Below are positions 29,001 to 42,821 of a stretch of 64,000 bases of DNA, one piece after another. Both the position numbers and the translations under genes were made by a program. How positions within the stretch are numbered: position 1 is the stretch's first letter; each line of letters opens with the position of its first letter. Origin of the DNA: Pelomyxa schiedti (lineage: Eukaryota > Evosea > Pelobiontida > Pelomyxidae); NCBI GenBank assembly GCA_020536535.1, contig JAHLWZ010000448.1, positions 63,786-127,785 of the forward strand, written 5' to 3'. The notes below the pieces were generated by a model that worked only from the letters and a program-made list of their open reading frames with translations, had not been told where the DNA came from and ran no database searches.

Positions 29001-29079
29001 CTTGTGCGACACCACTTTTCCCTCCAACTTGGAATGTACAGGCATGTCAAGGAAGACCGCATTTTTAAAAATTCTTTAA
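26074..29079 (+). CDS. Sel1-repeat/coiled-coil/protein kinase fusion with Cys-rich tail
   Basis: Exon 1 (26074 to about 27092; ATG at 26074, MGQDQGTL) encodes about nine Sel1-like repeats of ~36 residues in very GC-rich sequence. A short intron (GTGGTGT...TTTCAG, about 27093-27165) joins in frame to a coiled coil built on a repeated EENETLK unit (about 27250-27560). The kinase domain follows: LGGGCNGCVSSAV (Gly loop), KVALKMMF, ITMELGEYNL, WFHCDIKLDNVLA (HCD in place of HRD), LCDFGTAQ, KNDVWAIGCVIYE, TNKRPTAKQAM. Key Lys, Asp and Asn are kept, so it is probably active; the loop resembles PINK1-like kinases. A GTGAGT donor near 28905 allows a last exon to 29079 giving CAFCPRNCTLCDTTF, a possible zinc site. 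Without that intron the frame stops at 28939. Confidence 0.85.
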
Positions 29080-29460
29080 TTAAAGTCTTAAAAAGTAATT
29101 AAATTTGCCATTTGGAGGGGCTGAACTTTTTTTCTCTCAATCAACACCACCTTCGTTGAGAAAAGTCTCCAGTGACAAGGCTTTGAATTGGGACACCAAT
29201 CTCAATATTCCGGAGACAAAAATAGACCTACTCGGGCTTCTGGAAAACAGGGTTCTCAAAGCAGCTGTTGATACTTGATACAACTAGCACAGGGACGGAT
29301 TAATCAAACCCTGACTTTTTTGATTATGCTCATCAAATACAAGAGGTGCACTCCATTCCACAGTTGTCGCTACATTCGCCTTTGTGTGAGCGGATTGCAA
29401 GTTGTGTGTCACACAACCACATTGAGTAACTTTTTTTTCCCTAGGTGAAGTTACAGCACC
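29080..29460. other. Intergenic spacer
   Basis: AT-rich spacer between the Sel1-kinase gene and the next plus-strand gene, with T-rich tracts. No coding frame, RNA gene or repeat was recognised. Confidence 0.6.
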
Positions 29461-30476
29461 ATGGATGCTAGCGATTCTTCTAGTAGTAGTTCCCTTCCGG
29501 CTCCACAAACGGGTGTCTGTGCTGCTAATGTTACAGTTACAAAGAGGTGAGCGAAACGAGTGATTACTATATTTTAAATGCATACATTATTGTCTAACAG
29601 CGATCACAGAGAGCGGAAGAGAATATGCATGTCAAAGCAAATGAAGAGGATTTCATGCAAGTGTTCAAGGAAGATTATATTGGCACAGCCTCCGAGCCCA
29701 CAAGAAGCTCATCTTGCCGCCGAAAGTGAAGCCTACAGCTCCCACAATGAGCACTCGGACACAGCCATTGTAGCCACATATACTCCAACTGAGTACAAAG
29801 GAACCTGGAGGCTGCTCAGTCCCGGTCTCATTCTGTGCTGTGTAGCAGAACCACCGGGGAATGCACAGTCCGGGCTACCACTTAAGAACGGCTACTGGCT
29901 AGAAGTGCGTGATGGCGGCGAGATTGGCACAATTGATCCCAGAACAGTGCTGAGGTTCGCTGACGGCGAGTTGTTCTCGGCCCATAACTTCCTATTTGCA
30001 AATGAGACCACAACTGGGAACACAAAGAAGGGATTCGAAGGCATGCTTACTTTCCGGGTGATTGTATTCTCCTCAGGCAGGTGGATCAAGACACCTCACT
30101 GCATAGGTCAAATACTCTCTCCCTCTATTGTTCATTCCCTCTTCTTTTTTCAACCCTCATCTGACATCAATCCCATGTGCCGCTCAAAACAATCCTACCA
30201 TTCATCCGGATATGTATATCTGCTGACAATCCAATAGTCACAAGGCCCACATTGATCGCCAAACGGCAGCGCCAGATTACCACAGCTGCTTCCACAACAA
30301 CAACCACAACGACAGCCACCGGTTTGTCCACCACGCCAAATTCTTCATTCACTCCCACATCTAGCCCTGATTCGCAGTCACAGTCCAGCCCCGATGTGCC
30401 GCATTCGGAGTCTTACTTGGGACCGCTCAATGAGGACTATGGGCTCAACACTCTGTTCCATCCCTTGTTGTTGTAA
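29461..30476 (+). CDS. Hypothetical protein with DNA-binding-like basic N-terminus
   Basis: Three exons fit in frame. The first starts at ATG 29461 (MDASDSSSSSSLPAP). An intron from about 29546 to 29600 (GTGAGC...AACAG) leads to exon 2 with a basic stretch KSDHRERKRICMSKQMKRISCK and a compact beta-rich region (GTWRLLSPGLILCC, GYWLEVRDGGEIGTIDP, FRVIVFSSGRWIKTP). A second intron of about 126 nt (near 30106-30237) joins to a Thr-rich tail with ten consecutive threonine-type codons, ending LNTLFHPLLL at 30476. I do not recognise the family. The basic patch and beta-rich core could suit a transcription-factor-like protein, but that is speculation. Confidence 0.6.
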
Positions 30477-30609
30477 CCAACAACACAGAACCCCTCAGCA
30501 GTTTCTTACGAAGCAGTGCACAGCACTTAAAAACCTCGGGATAGATGATCAAATGAATAGAATTTTTGGTGGTTTTTTAAAAACAAGAAACAGTTTTCCG
30601 TTTATCTCA

Positions 30610-31892
30610 TCAAAGGGAAAACAGCTGCAGGCATTCTTCTTCAATGGGGTGTGTTGTTCCAGGAATGACAAGGCAATGCAAGGGACTCCCAAAATCATGG
30701 TGAAGAAGCTGCTCCATTGTGCCATATACTATGTGTTGTGAGGGTGTGCCAACTCTGGCCATCCCAACTACTTTGGTCTGTGCATTGTATACTGAAAGGA
30801 GGATATGTGAGCATCACAGTAAATATGGGATATTACCACACCATTTTCTCGAAGAGAGTCCTCCACCTCAAGAAGCTGGGCCAGTGCGGTATTGACTGTC
30901 ATGAACCGTGGTGGCTCATATATAAGCCTACCTCTGAGCATGTTTTCTTCTGATTGCTCCTTCACTTTGATATCTGCATGCAAGTGTGGGCTGGAAATTG
31001 TCAAAGGGGAGTTATGTTTATAAAGACATACCAAGGAGCACCAATGTATGGAAGCCCTGTCTTCTGTTGATGGCAATCTTAGGGTAAAAAGAAGTCGGTT
31101 TCCATTTCTCTACGTCGACAATCAGCAGACAATTGAAATAACTTATGTTTATACCCGTAAAAAAGCATAAGGAGACAGAGGGGCCAAAGTTATACAACTG
31201 CAGTCCGCAACATCCAATGGCAGTCATTATAGAAGTATTATGAATCACCTTTGAGACTCATCAGGTACCACACTTATAGGAAACCCCGCACCTCTACTGG
31301 AATATTTTCGGCTCTGGCTCGTATGAAGAAGTCGGCATGCGTTGTCGCACTGCAACATGTAAAAAAAAAAAAAAAAAAGTAGACGAGTAATGTTCACAAA
31401 CCAAAAAGGGTCACCAACAACGAGTAATGCAACTCTCATAGTTTTAGCAGGGCCAATAATTTCCTCGGGTCTTGATTCTATCATCTCTCGGTCAGCCACA
31501 ACAATTGCTTTCCCATACAGTGCTTCCTATCCCACCCCAACCACCAAAACCAAAAACTTAGTGTTTTCTCTTTCTAGTAGCGTTTTGTGAGGGTTTTTGT
31601 GCTTGGTGATTGGTGTTTTTCCTTTAAATAAAAAACGTGCGCCCGCGCAACCAAACAAACAAACAAAAAAAAAAAAACAAACCATGCTTTGTAGATTCGT
31701 GTGCGGCAAAATGGAAGTGTACGCCTCGAGGAACACTTTTTGACAGGACCGCACGGCGTCGAGCCCCCGCAGCGTTATGTCCCTCTCATCCCCCAGCCCC
31801 AGTCCAACAACGAACAGTTTCCCTCCCTCTCCCTCCGATCTACTGGCACTAGTAGGTGCGTCGGTAACTGTCGCTTTTTCGGAAGAAGACAT
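30610..31892 (-). CDS. DPH5: Diphthine methyl ester synthase (diphthamide biosynthesis)
   Basis: Starts at 31892 ([11 protein letters not shown]), giving the family N-terminus [25 protein letters not shown] and [10 protein letters not shown]. Exons downstream carry [69 protein letters not shown]-type sequence and [13 protein letters not shown], ending with [23 protein letters not shown] at 30610. DPH5 uses S-adenosylmethionine to methylate the modified histidine of elongation factor 2 in the cytosol. It looks intact. Its start codon directly abuts the left arm of a long inverted repeat (31893 onward), so its promoter or 5' leader lies inside that repeat. Confidence 0.94.
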
Positions 31893-31992
31893 TGTTCTCC
31901 GCAGCTTAGTGAGATAGACTTTGGATCGCGGGATTAGAATAGCAAGAGATTCACCAAAGCTAAGCTTGACACCTTTGGAACCATTCCCCTGC
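31893..31992 (+). repeat. Outer inverted repeat, left arm A
   Basis: Runs from TGTTCTCCGCAGC to CATTCCCCTGC. It matches the reverse complement of 35246-35344 with one indel and about three substitutions. It begins at the base after the DPH5 start codon. Confidence 0.9.
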
Positions 31993-31994
31993 GT

Positions 31995-32033
31995 AGCATT
32001 TATAAGATCTCCGTTTCAACGAGATCACAATGG
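31995..32033 (+). repeat. Inner inverted repeat, arm B
   Basis: Begins AGCATTTATAAGAT and ends GATCACAATGG. It matches the reverse complement of 33944-33981 with one indel and one substitution, and follows arm A directly. Confidence 0.85.
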
Positions 32034-32036
32034 AGT

Positions 32037-33940
32037 TACCAACTGTGCCTTGCCACAGACACAGTACGAAGGCTTGTTCTTCCGGATATTGAAAAGGCAT
32101 CCCACACCAATGGTGACAGAGAACCCCTTACAACCGGTTTTCAGAAAAAAATTAAAACCAACTCAGTATTGTTGGAGACAGAGAATTTGATCCTTTTGCT
32201 GGTTGAGGTGATAGTGAATTTAGTTTGAAAAAACTGTGGCCACGTCAATCTCATTACACAACTCAGAGAAGAAGGTAGGAAAAGGTGTGTCCCACTCAAC
32301 CCCTGGTGAAATTATAAACCTCACACACTCAGGAAACACCATGAAGTGAAGCCCAGCAAGAGAAGTCACCAGCAGTGAAACTCCAACTCTGCCTCCCATG
32401 TAAACCCCCTTACATTCTCTTATGCGACACAATGACTTGGTTTCATCCAGCTCCTCCACTTATTGATGTAACTAACTCACTTTTGGTGGTGCCTAATTCA
32501 ACAACCTTTAACATGGTGTCCTCAAAGTGTCGCATGTGTAGTTTTGCATTGCCTACTCAAATAATTAAGGTGTGAAAGTTTCTGTGGTGAACTCAACAGA
32601 AGGCATTGGACACTGGTTCAATGTTCCATACAAGAGGTGTCGGATACTTATAAAGTGAGATGTGTGTTTTCTGTGCCTCAGTATTGCCAAATATGATTTG
32701 AACATGCCATGGGTTGCAGTTGCACATGGTGGCAATGTAGTTGACATTATTTTGACCCAACCTATCTCTGCACTTAGACTTTAGATACTCTTCTTACTGA
32801 TTGGGATTTTCTGATGGGAATTCCTTTTGAAACTCTAACAGCAAATATCAGAATTTTGGTCTTTTCTCCATTCCAATCATCCTGAAATTTAGTATCTTTA
32901 ATTCAAACTGAGGATCAGCTTCTCTCTGACAGATCTGTCTACTGCTCTCCAAAACTCATTGACATGTCCTCTGTGTTTTATTAAAGAGATTAAGAGAGGT
33001 GGCTGTGGTGAGGGGAAGAAACCAGAGACTCTAATATTATTCCTTGATGATAGCAACTCTTTCAATAGAGGTTAGCCATAAGGAAAAGTACAGTGTTCCG
33101 GTCTGTTGATTATTTTATTCAGCCAATTGTTTGTTACATCTTATTTCCAATCAAAGTTATATCAGCAAAGATAACAGTTAGTTAAATCCTGTGCAACAAG
33201 TTGGTGCAGTTCTTCCACAGCTCTACTTCGTAAATCAGTGTTACCCAAAGATAAGGCCCATGTCACTGAACAAAAAAATGTTAAAAAAAAAAAAATGCAA
33301 AATTTTGTGTTTTCCACAAATCCATATCTTAGGAAATCTTTTCTGCAAGTTTCATATCTCCTCTTGATGAAATGTGGAGTTGTTACCTCTTCTCCCAGTG
33401 GTATCCCCTATCACATTTAATTTCATGTCAAGATTAGATCCTATATAGGACACCTTTGACCTGCTCTTGTATCATCAGGAATTGGTTATGACATGGTCTG
33501 CATCTAAATGGAGTGAAAGGTGGAAAAATGAAAATACTTGGAGACAGCTGTTTGAGCTGTGATGATGATTTGATTGCATGAATCAAGGGAACTTGGTGGT
33601 GGCTCTGAAATTAGTTAAGAGAGATCAGAATAGGAAGAGCTGTGAGCACTCACTAAGTCAGAGCAATTAAGAAGAAGCATGATAAGAAGTGGCTGGTATG
33701 CAACACATTTCCTGGACATATTTCAGTGCCAAGCATATTTCATTTCCTTCAAACCTCAAGTCCTCAGTTGGGTTTTCAGAAAACTGCAGGTCAAGCACAT
33801 TTGCGGAAAATCCATTTCCAATCAGAACAGCAGTACACTACACACTCGTAATAGTGACTTAGCTTTTCTGGCACAAGACCAAATAACTCAAACACAACAA
33901 TACTTTATTCGACACTCAATCAATTTAACAACCAATTTAA
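32037..33940. other. AT-rich interior of the repeat element, left lobe
   Basis: Between arms B and B'. Mostly AT-rich with stop codons in all frames. Plus-strand frames near 33679 continue out of this lobe without resembling a known protein. No transposase, RNA gene or tandem repeat was recognised. Confidence 0.6.
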
Positions 33941-33943
33941 CAA

Positions 33944-33981
33944 CCATTGTGATCTTGTTGAAACGGAATCTTATAAATGCT
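33944..33981 (-). repeat. Inner inverted repeat, arm B'
   Basis: Inverted copy of 31995-32033. It lies directly before arm C. Confidence 0.85.
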
Positions 33982-33986
33982 GCACA

Positions 33987-34085
33987 CAACGGACCCCCAC
34001 ACTGTTTAAACGGTTTAAACGCTTTCGGAATCACATTCAAAAGCGTTTCAAAACGGATTCAAACCAGGTTTAAACCCTTTTGGAA
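33987..34085 (+). repeat. Inner inverted repeat, arm C (GTTTAAACGCTTT-rich)
   Basis: Begins AACGGACCCCCACAC and continues with short units such as GTTTAAACGCTTT and GGAATC. It is an imperfect inverted match to 35155-35245. Confidence 0.7.
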
Positions 34086-34358
34086 TCCCCTTTGTTGGAT
34101 ACCAAGGAAACATTTTTTTTTTGCTACGTTCGAGTACTTCAACATCCATGTGGTGACATCGCGTTCTGTTGCTTCGTTGTGTTACTCTGTTGCTCTTTTC
34201 ATTCGCATCGTTTTGCATTGCAATGCACCTTCATTATGGTTCATCGTCGTCATTATCTGCTCTATCTACTGTGGTGTTACTCCAACAAGCTGTTGTTCTC
34301 TGTGACACTCTGTTATGCCGATTTTTCCTTCTAAGGCATAATAAAACCCCAAACCACA

Positions 34359-35009
34359 TTATTTTATTATGGTGGATATTTCCGACACAGAAGCGGACAT
34401 TTTCGGCATGGAAGTGGACATTTTCGGCATGGAAGCGGATATTTCCGGCACTGAAACGATCATTTCCGGCACTACCAGCATGCACTCTGCAATGAGATTA
34501 GCGCGGAAATCATGAGGATCATACGTACAACACCCAGCAAGTGTTTTATTCAACGCGGGAATGCTACAAACCACCAAATCACTGGTCAATTCCAAAGCTA
34601 GTGATGGTGTATCCCTGTGATGGACCTCAGCATTGTATATTGCAGTCCCATCACACCTTCTGGATGTTATTTTGCCTTGCAAGACGTTATTTTGGGAATA
34701 AAAGAAGTTGACACACAGTTATCCTTGCGGTAGCTCCCAAGGGCACTTGATTGTTATCTACTTTTTTTTGGAGTGGCATGTTAGTCTGGTGGGAAGGTTT
34801 GCCAGCTCCTTCCTTCCGCATTACACCACAAAGTAAGTCCCACTCCATGCAAAGAACGGTGGGAAAGCCTGGCATTTTGTAAGCATGCTTTCAATACCAA
34901 AAAATGAAAGAAAGTGGCAAACCTGATAAGAGCTCCCAATGTTGACCACGATTGCCGCGGACCTCACATTGTTGACTGCCGTCATCGTTGGACCTCGGCT
35001 GTTGACCAC
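34359..35009 (-). CDS. Possible small spliced gene inside the repeat element
   Basis: Minus-strand coding-like pieces separated by short intron-like sequences: AVNNVRSAAIVVNIGSSYQ, then a piece near FPTVLCMEWDLLC, then PLGATARITVCQLL, then GKITSRRCDGTAIYNAEVHH through LNKTLAGCCTYDPHDFRAN to a tail of seven-residue repeats ending at 34359. Junctions have plausible GT/AG ends but the start is not resolved. No family is recognised. It could be a captured host gene fragment or a gene of the element. Confidence 0.35.
34374..34478. repeat. 21-bp tandem repeat, five units
   Basis: Five consecutive 21-bp units sharing GGA(T/C)ATTT(C/T)CG(A/G)CA. The period is divisible by three, so each reading frame on the minus strand gives a seven-residue repeat. 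Confidence 0.9.
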
Positions 35010-35154
35010 TGCAGAAGGGCTTGGTCATTTATCGTTGCGTTACCACTGCCCGCGGAGTTTGCCCCCACTGGTCACAGCACCATCTGTCGACATTGCCTGC
35101 AGCTGCACAGAAACAAGTTCTGCCCAAACGAAAGGAAACAAAGTGGGTAAAGCA

Positions 35155-35245
35155 AAGCGTTTAAAAGGGATTCAAAAGCGATTCAAAACGGATTCTAAAG
35201 CGTTTAAAAGCCTTTAAAAGCTTATCACGGGTGTGTGGGTCCGTT
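35155..35245 (-). repeat. Inner inverted repeat, arm C'
   Basis: Imperfect inverted counterpart of 33987-34085, made of TTTAAAAG and GATTC units and GTGTGTGGGTCCGTT. It runs directly into outer arm A'. Confidence 0.7.
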
Positions 35246-35328
35246 GCAGGGGAATGGTGCCAAAGGTGTCAAGCTTAGCTTTGGTGAATCTCTTGCCATT
35301 CTAATCCCGCGATCCAAAGTCTATCTCA

Positions 35329-35344
<16 letters not shown>
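35246..35344 (-). repeat. Outer inverted repeat, right arm A'
   Basis: Inverted copy of 31893-31992. It contains the stop codon (35329-35331) and last codons of the citrate-synthase-like gene. Confidence 0.9.
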
Positions 35345-37992
<2,648 letters not shown>

Positions 37993-38266
37993 TGTTTCTT
38001 TTATTTGTTTGGTGTGTAGATAAAATTTCGTGGTTCGCCTAAAAACATGTTTCCTTCGCCGAAAGTGCACTAGCAGATATTGAAGAACTTCCTTGATTCA
38101 GCCATATATAGCTTGTGCCTTGATTCAATCGAATTCGAATGTTTAATGCGAAACATGAACGGAAAAATGTAACATTACACAATTGGCTGAACTTTGTGCG
38201 ACTTTTTCTTTTCAGGATCTTCTTTTGTCTTTTCTACGACCACTAATTCTCATTTACACAACACAA

Positions 38267-40341
38267 ATGAAGGATGAGGAAGCAAGGCTCCTGGGCGCGG
38301 CGTCGTCGTCTCCTACGACTTGTTCCTTTGGTTCGAAAAACGTTGTGCGTGAAACACAACGAGGCGATGTTGTTGCAACCGAAACAACAACCACAAAGAG
38401 CTGCAAATTGAGCAGGTTCCACGTAATGATGTTGGCTTGGTTGAATGTGGTGTTACCTTGCCAAGAACTAATGTTGGTGTCAGCAACACCAGAAATTTCC
38501 AACGAATATGGACTGGAGTACATTGGTATTAATCTTTTTTTTTTTTTAATTTCAAGTCATGGCTTATCTTATGCTCTTTGGCGCACAAAACACAGGGTGG
38601 GTGCAGTCAGGTTTCATGTTGAGCGGAGTTGTAACTGTACCTCTATTTGTTCAGCTTGGAACAAAGTTTGGCAGGAAGTCTGTGACTATAGTCGCTGTGG
38701 CACTTTACTTAGTGGTCACAATTGCAGCTGGCTTCTCCCCTGGAATTTTCTACCTCATACTCTGCCGACTCCTCCAGGCAAGGAAAACTTTCAGTTGTCA
38801 GTGCTACAAGTAATTTTTCCATTAGGGTGCGTGTGCTGGAATCATCCCAGTCATCCTTTCCGAGGTGAGGGAGTATGGGGCACAGGGATCTGATGCAGTC
38901 CTCTATTCCATGAACGGCATGGGCATCGTATTGGGCTTGATATTGGGAGGTCTCCTAGTGTCAGTTCTAGACTGGCACTACCTCTTTTTTGTTGTGGGCT
39001 TTTTGGTTCTTATACCGCTCAGCTTAATATTGCTCTCGATGGTCCCAGGATGGTCAAAAATAATGCCTCTCTCCAACATAAGAAAGGTAAATTGGATAAA
39101 CACGAATTGTAATAATGCAATAACTAAGGAAGCACACGTTGATGTTGTTGGATGCAGTCAACTTGGCTTGGCATCTCTTTTTTTGATGATCACAATTACG
39201 GAAGGAGATGTATGGGGTTGGTATTCTACAAGCACCATATTCGGATTTTTGCTGAGTGGATGTCTATTTTGGTTATTCACAATCTGGGAGCTTGGAAGAG
39301 AGGCCCAAGGCAAGTCAGTTGTGTTTTCCATCGCAATTCTGTTTGGCCAGGCAATGATTGTCATTTCTTGTAGTAAGTTTTACCTTTTTTTGTCCATGAA
39401 AATTCTAAAATTCAACAGTTGCTGTATTGAATGCTGTAGTTTCGAACGGATTTTACCAAGTGATGCCTTTTTTCATGGGGGCTCCAATTGGAGCTCCAAC
39501 CAATGGGTTGGGGATTGACGAGCAATGGAAAGTTGGACTTCTGATGAGCATTGTTCCATTTGAATTCATCATTTTCTGTTTTCTTGTCAGCATGTTGGCA
39601 AAAAGGAGGCTGTGGGTGATAATAATGGTTTCATTGGGAAGCTTTGCACTCTGCATCGCATTTCTTCTTTTTCTCGTTGCTGATGAAGTGTGGAATACCG
39701 CTCTCTTGGAGGCTCTGCTTGGAGCGGCATTTGTATTTTCCAGTGTTCCTGTGATTTCAGCTGTTGGGTACATCACAGTCTTCATTTCCTTTTTCCTAAA
39801 TATGATTCTTTCCAGGCACCTGGTTCCAGACAACTGTTACCCATCTGCAGTGGCGTTCCTGCAGTCGGAACGTTTCTTTGGGCAAGCTCTGGGACCAATT
39901 TTGGTGAATGCAGTGATGGATCAGAACGCAGTGACAATGGTAGTTGGGTGTAGTAGTGCCTCAGGAGGAGCGTCGTCGTCATCGGCAGAATCATGTGGAA
40001 CCAATGAAATTTGGCCAACATCAAAGGGATTTACGATTATGTGGATTATGCTTGCCGCCATTGCACTCTTGAGCTGGGGATTTTCGATGCTGTTTTATTT
40101 ATTCCCTGTAAGAGAGGTTCCAGAGTTCTATTCAGTTCCACCACCTGCAGTGCCTCTTTCAACTTCTTCCCGTTGGAGAAATCCATTTCGAACTCGGAGA
40201 CGGCGAGTTACACTTCCAGATTATTCTGGCAACATCCTCACATCTCCTCCTGAAAATGCAAAGCTTGTTGTTACAGCTGATGGAACGCCACGTGCCTATT
40301 TTGTTTCTGACAGTAAGAGTCCCAGTGGAAGACGTGGCTAA
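38267..40341 (+). CDS. Major facilitator superfamily transporter
   Basis: Starts at ATG 38267 (MKDEEARLLGAASSS) with a hydrophilic N-terminus before the first helix (VMMLAWLNVVLPCQELMLVSATPEISNEYGLEYI). After an intron come GWVQSGFMLSGVVTVPLFVQLGTKFGRKSV (the GxxxDRxGRR-like loop between helices 2 and 3), ACAGIIPVILSEV, GIVLGLILGGLLVSVLDWHYLFFVVG and further helices to about 40110. The spliced protein has roughly 12-14 membrane segments and a basic C-terminal tail. The DWHYLFFV after helix 5 resembles DHA2-type drug/H+ antiporters. Substrate is unknown. The stop at 40341 may be replaced by a further short exon, as a GTAAGA donor precedes it. Confidence 0.85.
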
Positions 40342-40497
40342 CTTACCTCAGGCTCAATTGGTGGAACAACTGGGTATTGCTCCAACATGTATGGGGAACT
40401 AATTGCTTATGTCAAGGAAACACAAGGCAACATTTGTGTTTTATCCAAGTTGTCTCTTCCTCCTTGTATTTTTTTTTCCTTCCAAATTAATTACGGG

Positions 40498-40768
40498 TAG
40501 GGCCTCGGAACTTCTTGGGAAAGTGAATGAAGTAACTGGCCAGTTAATGACCACTGACAACACGGGACTACGGGCTTACATAGCCAACATAAAAGAGAAT
40601 TCATTATTCCTTGCCACTAACGAGTATGAACCTCTTGGAAATATTTCCTGTTCCACTGGCCAGTTGCTTGCTCCAGATGGCAGCAGGTTACTTTGCCAGT
40701 TCTCAAATGTTGACAGGACAAACTGGTACACTATTTTTATTCACAACACACAAGAGTATAGGCCTTGA
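40498..40768 (+). CDS. Unresolved coding-like exon
   Basis: An open frame with balanced composition (ASELLGKVNEVTGQL, RAYIANIKENSLFLATNEYE, GQLLAPDGSRLLCQFSNVD, NWYTIFIHNTQEYRP) ends at 40768. The sequence looks protein-like, and an AG acceptor may precede it. It could be a last exon of the MFS gene or the remnant of a separate gene. No family is recognised. Confidence 0.4.
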
Positions 40769-41024
40769 TGACCAACCTTTCTTTCACAAACAAACAAAGG
40801 TTACTGATCATTGCTTACTTGTGCCTCATTGACCCAGGCGTACTTCATACTTAAATCGCAAAGAAATTTGGTTGTCAACTGACATATGGATCAGTGGGCC
40901 AGTGAGGAATTACAGCTAGGTGCACCTACCTGGATCCTTGTCCCCCTACTAAAGACAAAGAAAAAAAAAAATTGGTTGTCACATAGTGACAGGACGCAAT
41001 AATCGTTATCGGTGACTCCAACAA

Positions 41025-41477
41025 ATGCGGGGACAAGGTGGTGTGTGGCGGCGACGGGTGTGTGGATTCCAGTGGGGCAGCGACAGGCACAGCGGTGGCT
41101 GCCATGGGGGGGGCTACATCATTGGTGACACCAAGTGCGGCGACGAGTGCAGGCGACCCGAGTGCGGGGATGGGTGTGATGGTGGGACGAGTGCAACAAA
41201 GGGTACTTCAACTGGATTGCTACAACAGGTGCCACACTACTACGGTGTTGATGGTAATGCAGCCTTGATTTTCATATATTGATGTTGTGTAGATGTAATA
41301 AATGTTGATAGTGACGACTCTGGTGATAGAAACTCATCAAGTTCCTCTTTCTGTATGTGAATTTAATTGAAAAATACAAAGAGGTTAACCCTGCACTTGT
41401 TGCCGCACCCGTCGCCGCAACCGTTGCTGTACCCTTCACCACACCCCTTCGCTGCACCCGTCACTACACTCGTCTAA
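41025..41477. repeat. Complementary G-rich and C-rich minisatellite-like blocks
   Basis: About 41025-41240 is rich in GACGGGTG/GCGGCGACG-type units on the plus strand, and 41390-41477 in CACCCGTC/GCCGCA-type units. The two are partly complementary and could pair. The open frames across them are low-complexity and not considered genes. Confidence 0.5.
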
Positions 41478-41708
41478 TTCTTTCTCAAATAAATTAATGG
41501 TAAAGTGGTTGATCTTCAGTTCTGAAGACTTTTTGAATGAAGATACTTCTTCTCTTAGTGTATAACGAAATCCATGACAGTGACTTTTGCAGAATCCCCC
41601 CTCAAGAGATTCTAGTCCTCCTGACCTTCATGAACAGGTGAACTATGGAGTCTTGATGTTCATGAACATGTTGTCGTGAAACAACCAAATGTGAAATTGC
41701 CACGGTTG

Positions 41709-42122
41709 TCACTCAGACATCTGCACTTTGTTGCTTATAATGATCACTGAGGTCAGTGCCTTCTTCAGCAGGCTCATGGTGTTTTCCTCTGCTGTGCCCC
41801 ATTTCCATTCCCCTGTGAGGCGTTTGTTCAAGGTATGCACCTTGTCAATGTAGTTCTTGATGTACTTACGATAGATAGTCTGAGTTCTCCTTGCTCTTTG
41901 GTGCTGGCATGTCAACAATAGTTCCTATCTTGTCTGGGTCCGGTCTGCAGCTTTGACCAGTATGAATTCTCCCAAAGATGTGTTGTTGACGTTACTCCAG
42001 GGGCATACACCTGCTTCTTCCTTCTCGAGTCTCCGCTTCTCTGAGTTCACAGTATTGCGTTTGATATTGATTGGATGTCTGTTAGTTCTATTCTGTAGTG
42101 CTCTAGCCCTTGATCTCTCCAA
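41709..42122 (-). pseudogene. Ty3/gypsy-type retrotransposon relic (RT/RNase H region)
   Basis: Minus-strand fragments match pol of Ty3/gypsy elements. One is DPDKIGTIVDMPAPKSKE (end of reverse transcriptase). In a shifted frame comes YRKYIKNYIDKVHTLNK and EWKWGTAEENTMSLLKKALTS (start of RNase H). Upstream, EKRRLEKEEAGV and FILVKA resemble the start of the RT domain, so most of RT is deleted. Frameshifts and an internal deletion show it is dead. No LTRs were found on either side. Confidence 0.75.
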
Positions 42123-42495
42123 GCTCTTCCGGCTTTACAAAAGTCACAGCCCACCTTAGGTTCTTGAAAATATAAAAAAAAAATTCGTTTTGGTGAATCC
42201 GAGTCTTGTTCTCAGTCGTGGGTGGCGGGAAAATCTCTTTTGGATTTAGCTGGCCCAAAGGGTGGAACTGTGCCTGGTCCTGCAGCAGTCCTCGTGTCTG
42301 GAAGGGAGAAAGGATTTTTTTTTGCCCAAGAGTCACCAGTCCACTCTTCAACGATTTCTTGAACATCAGTTGAAGCTGTGCCATGTCAATCCCATCAGAA
42401 GGAGATGTTGGGAATTTGATTGTTGACATCAAAGGCATTTTGTCCTTGAATGTCTCCCCCTGGAAGAAGAAGAAATCGATGTTAAAATTGACCAC
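42123..42495 (-). other. Minus-strand open frame upstream of the retroelement relic
   Basis: A frame from 42495 carries KMPLMSTIKFPTSPSDGIDMAQLQLMFKK. It is adjacent to and on the same strand as the gypsy relic, so it may be an unrecognised gag/pol remnant. No motif supports a function. Confidence 0.35.
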
Positions 42496-42821
42496 ATATA
42501 TATAGGGTAGAGAGATAGGTTAAATACATCAACACACAACAGTGGGCCACTGTATCATAGCATACCCAACCAAGAAGGTGTTTCGTCTAATTGGTTACAT
42601 ATTACACAAAACACCAAATAAAAAGAACCATAAATAAAAACGTCTGTAGTACAAAGTGGCTGAATAAAAAAAACACCAGACCCCATTGGCAAGTGGTTTG
42701 ACTTGGCAAAAAAAGGCTTCTGAAAAGAGACCATCTTCCAACGAAAACCCCAAGACACCCTCTAATGGTTTTTTTTGATTTAGAGAAAAGAATACAGAGC
42801 AAAATGGTTCCAATTATTTGT
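42496..42821. other. Spacer downstream of Sel1 gene
   Basis: AT-rich sequence with T runs; overlapping short frames are present but none looks real. Confidence 0.5.

Noticed and set aside
33679-34305. 208-residue plus-strand frame inside the repeat element
   Set aside because: No similarity to a transposase or any family; it crosses arms B' and C, so it is probably chance.
34374-34478. Possible CRISPR-like array
   Set aside because: The 21-bp units are contiguous without spacers, and the genome is eukaryotic.
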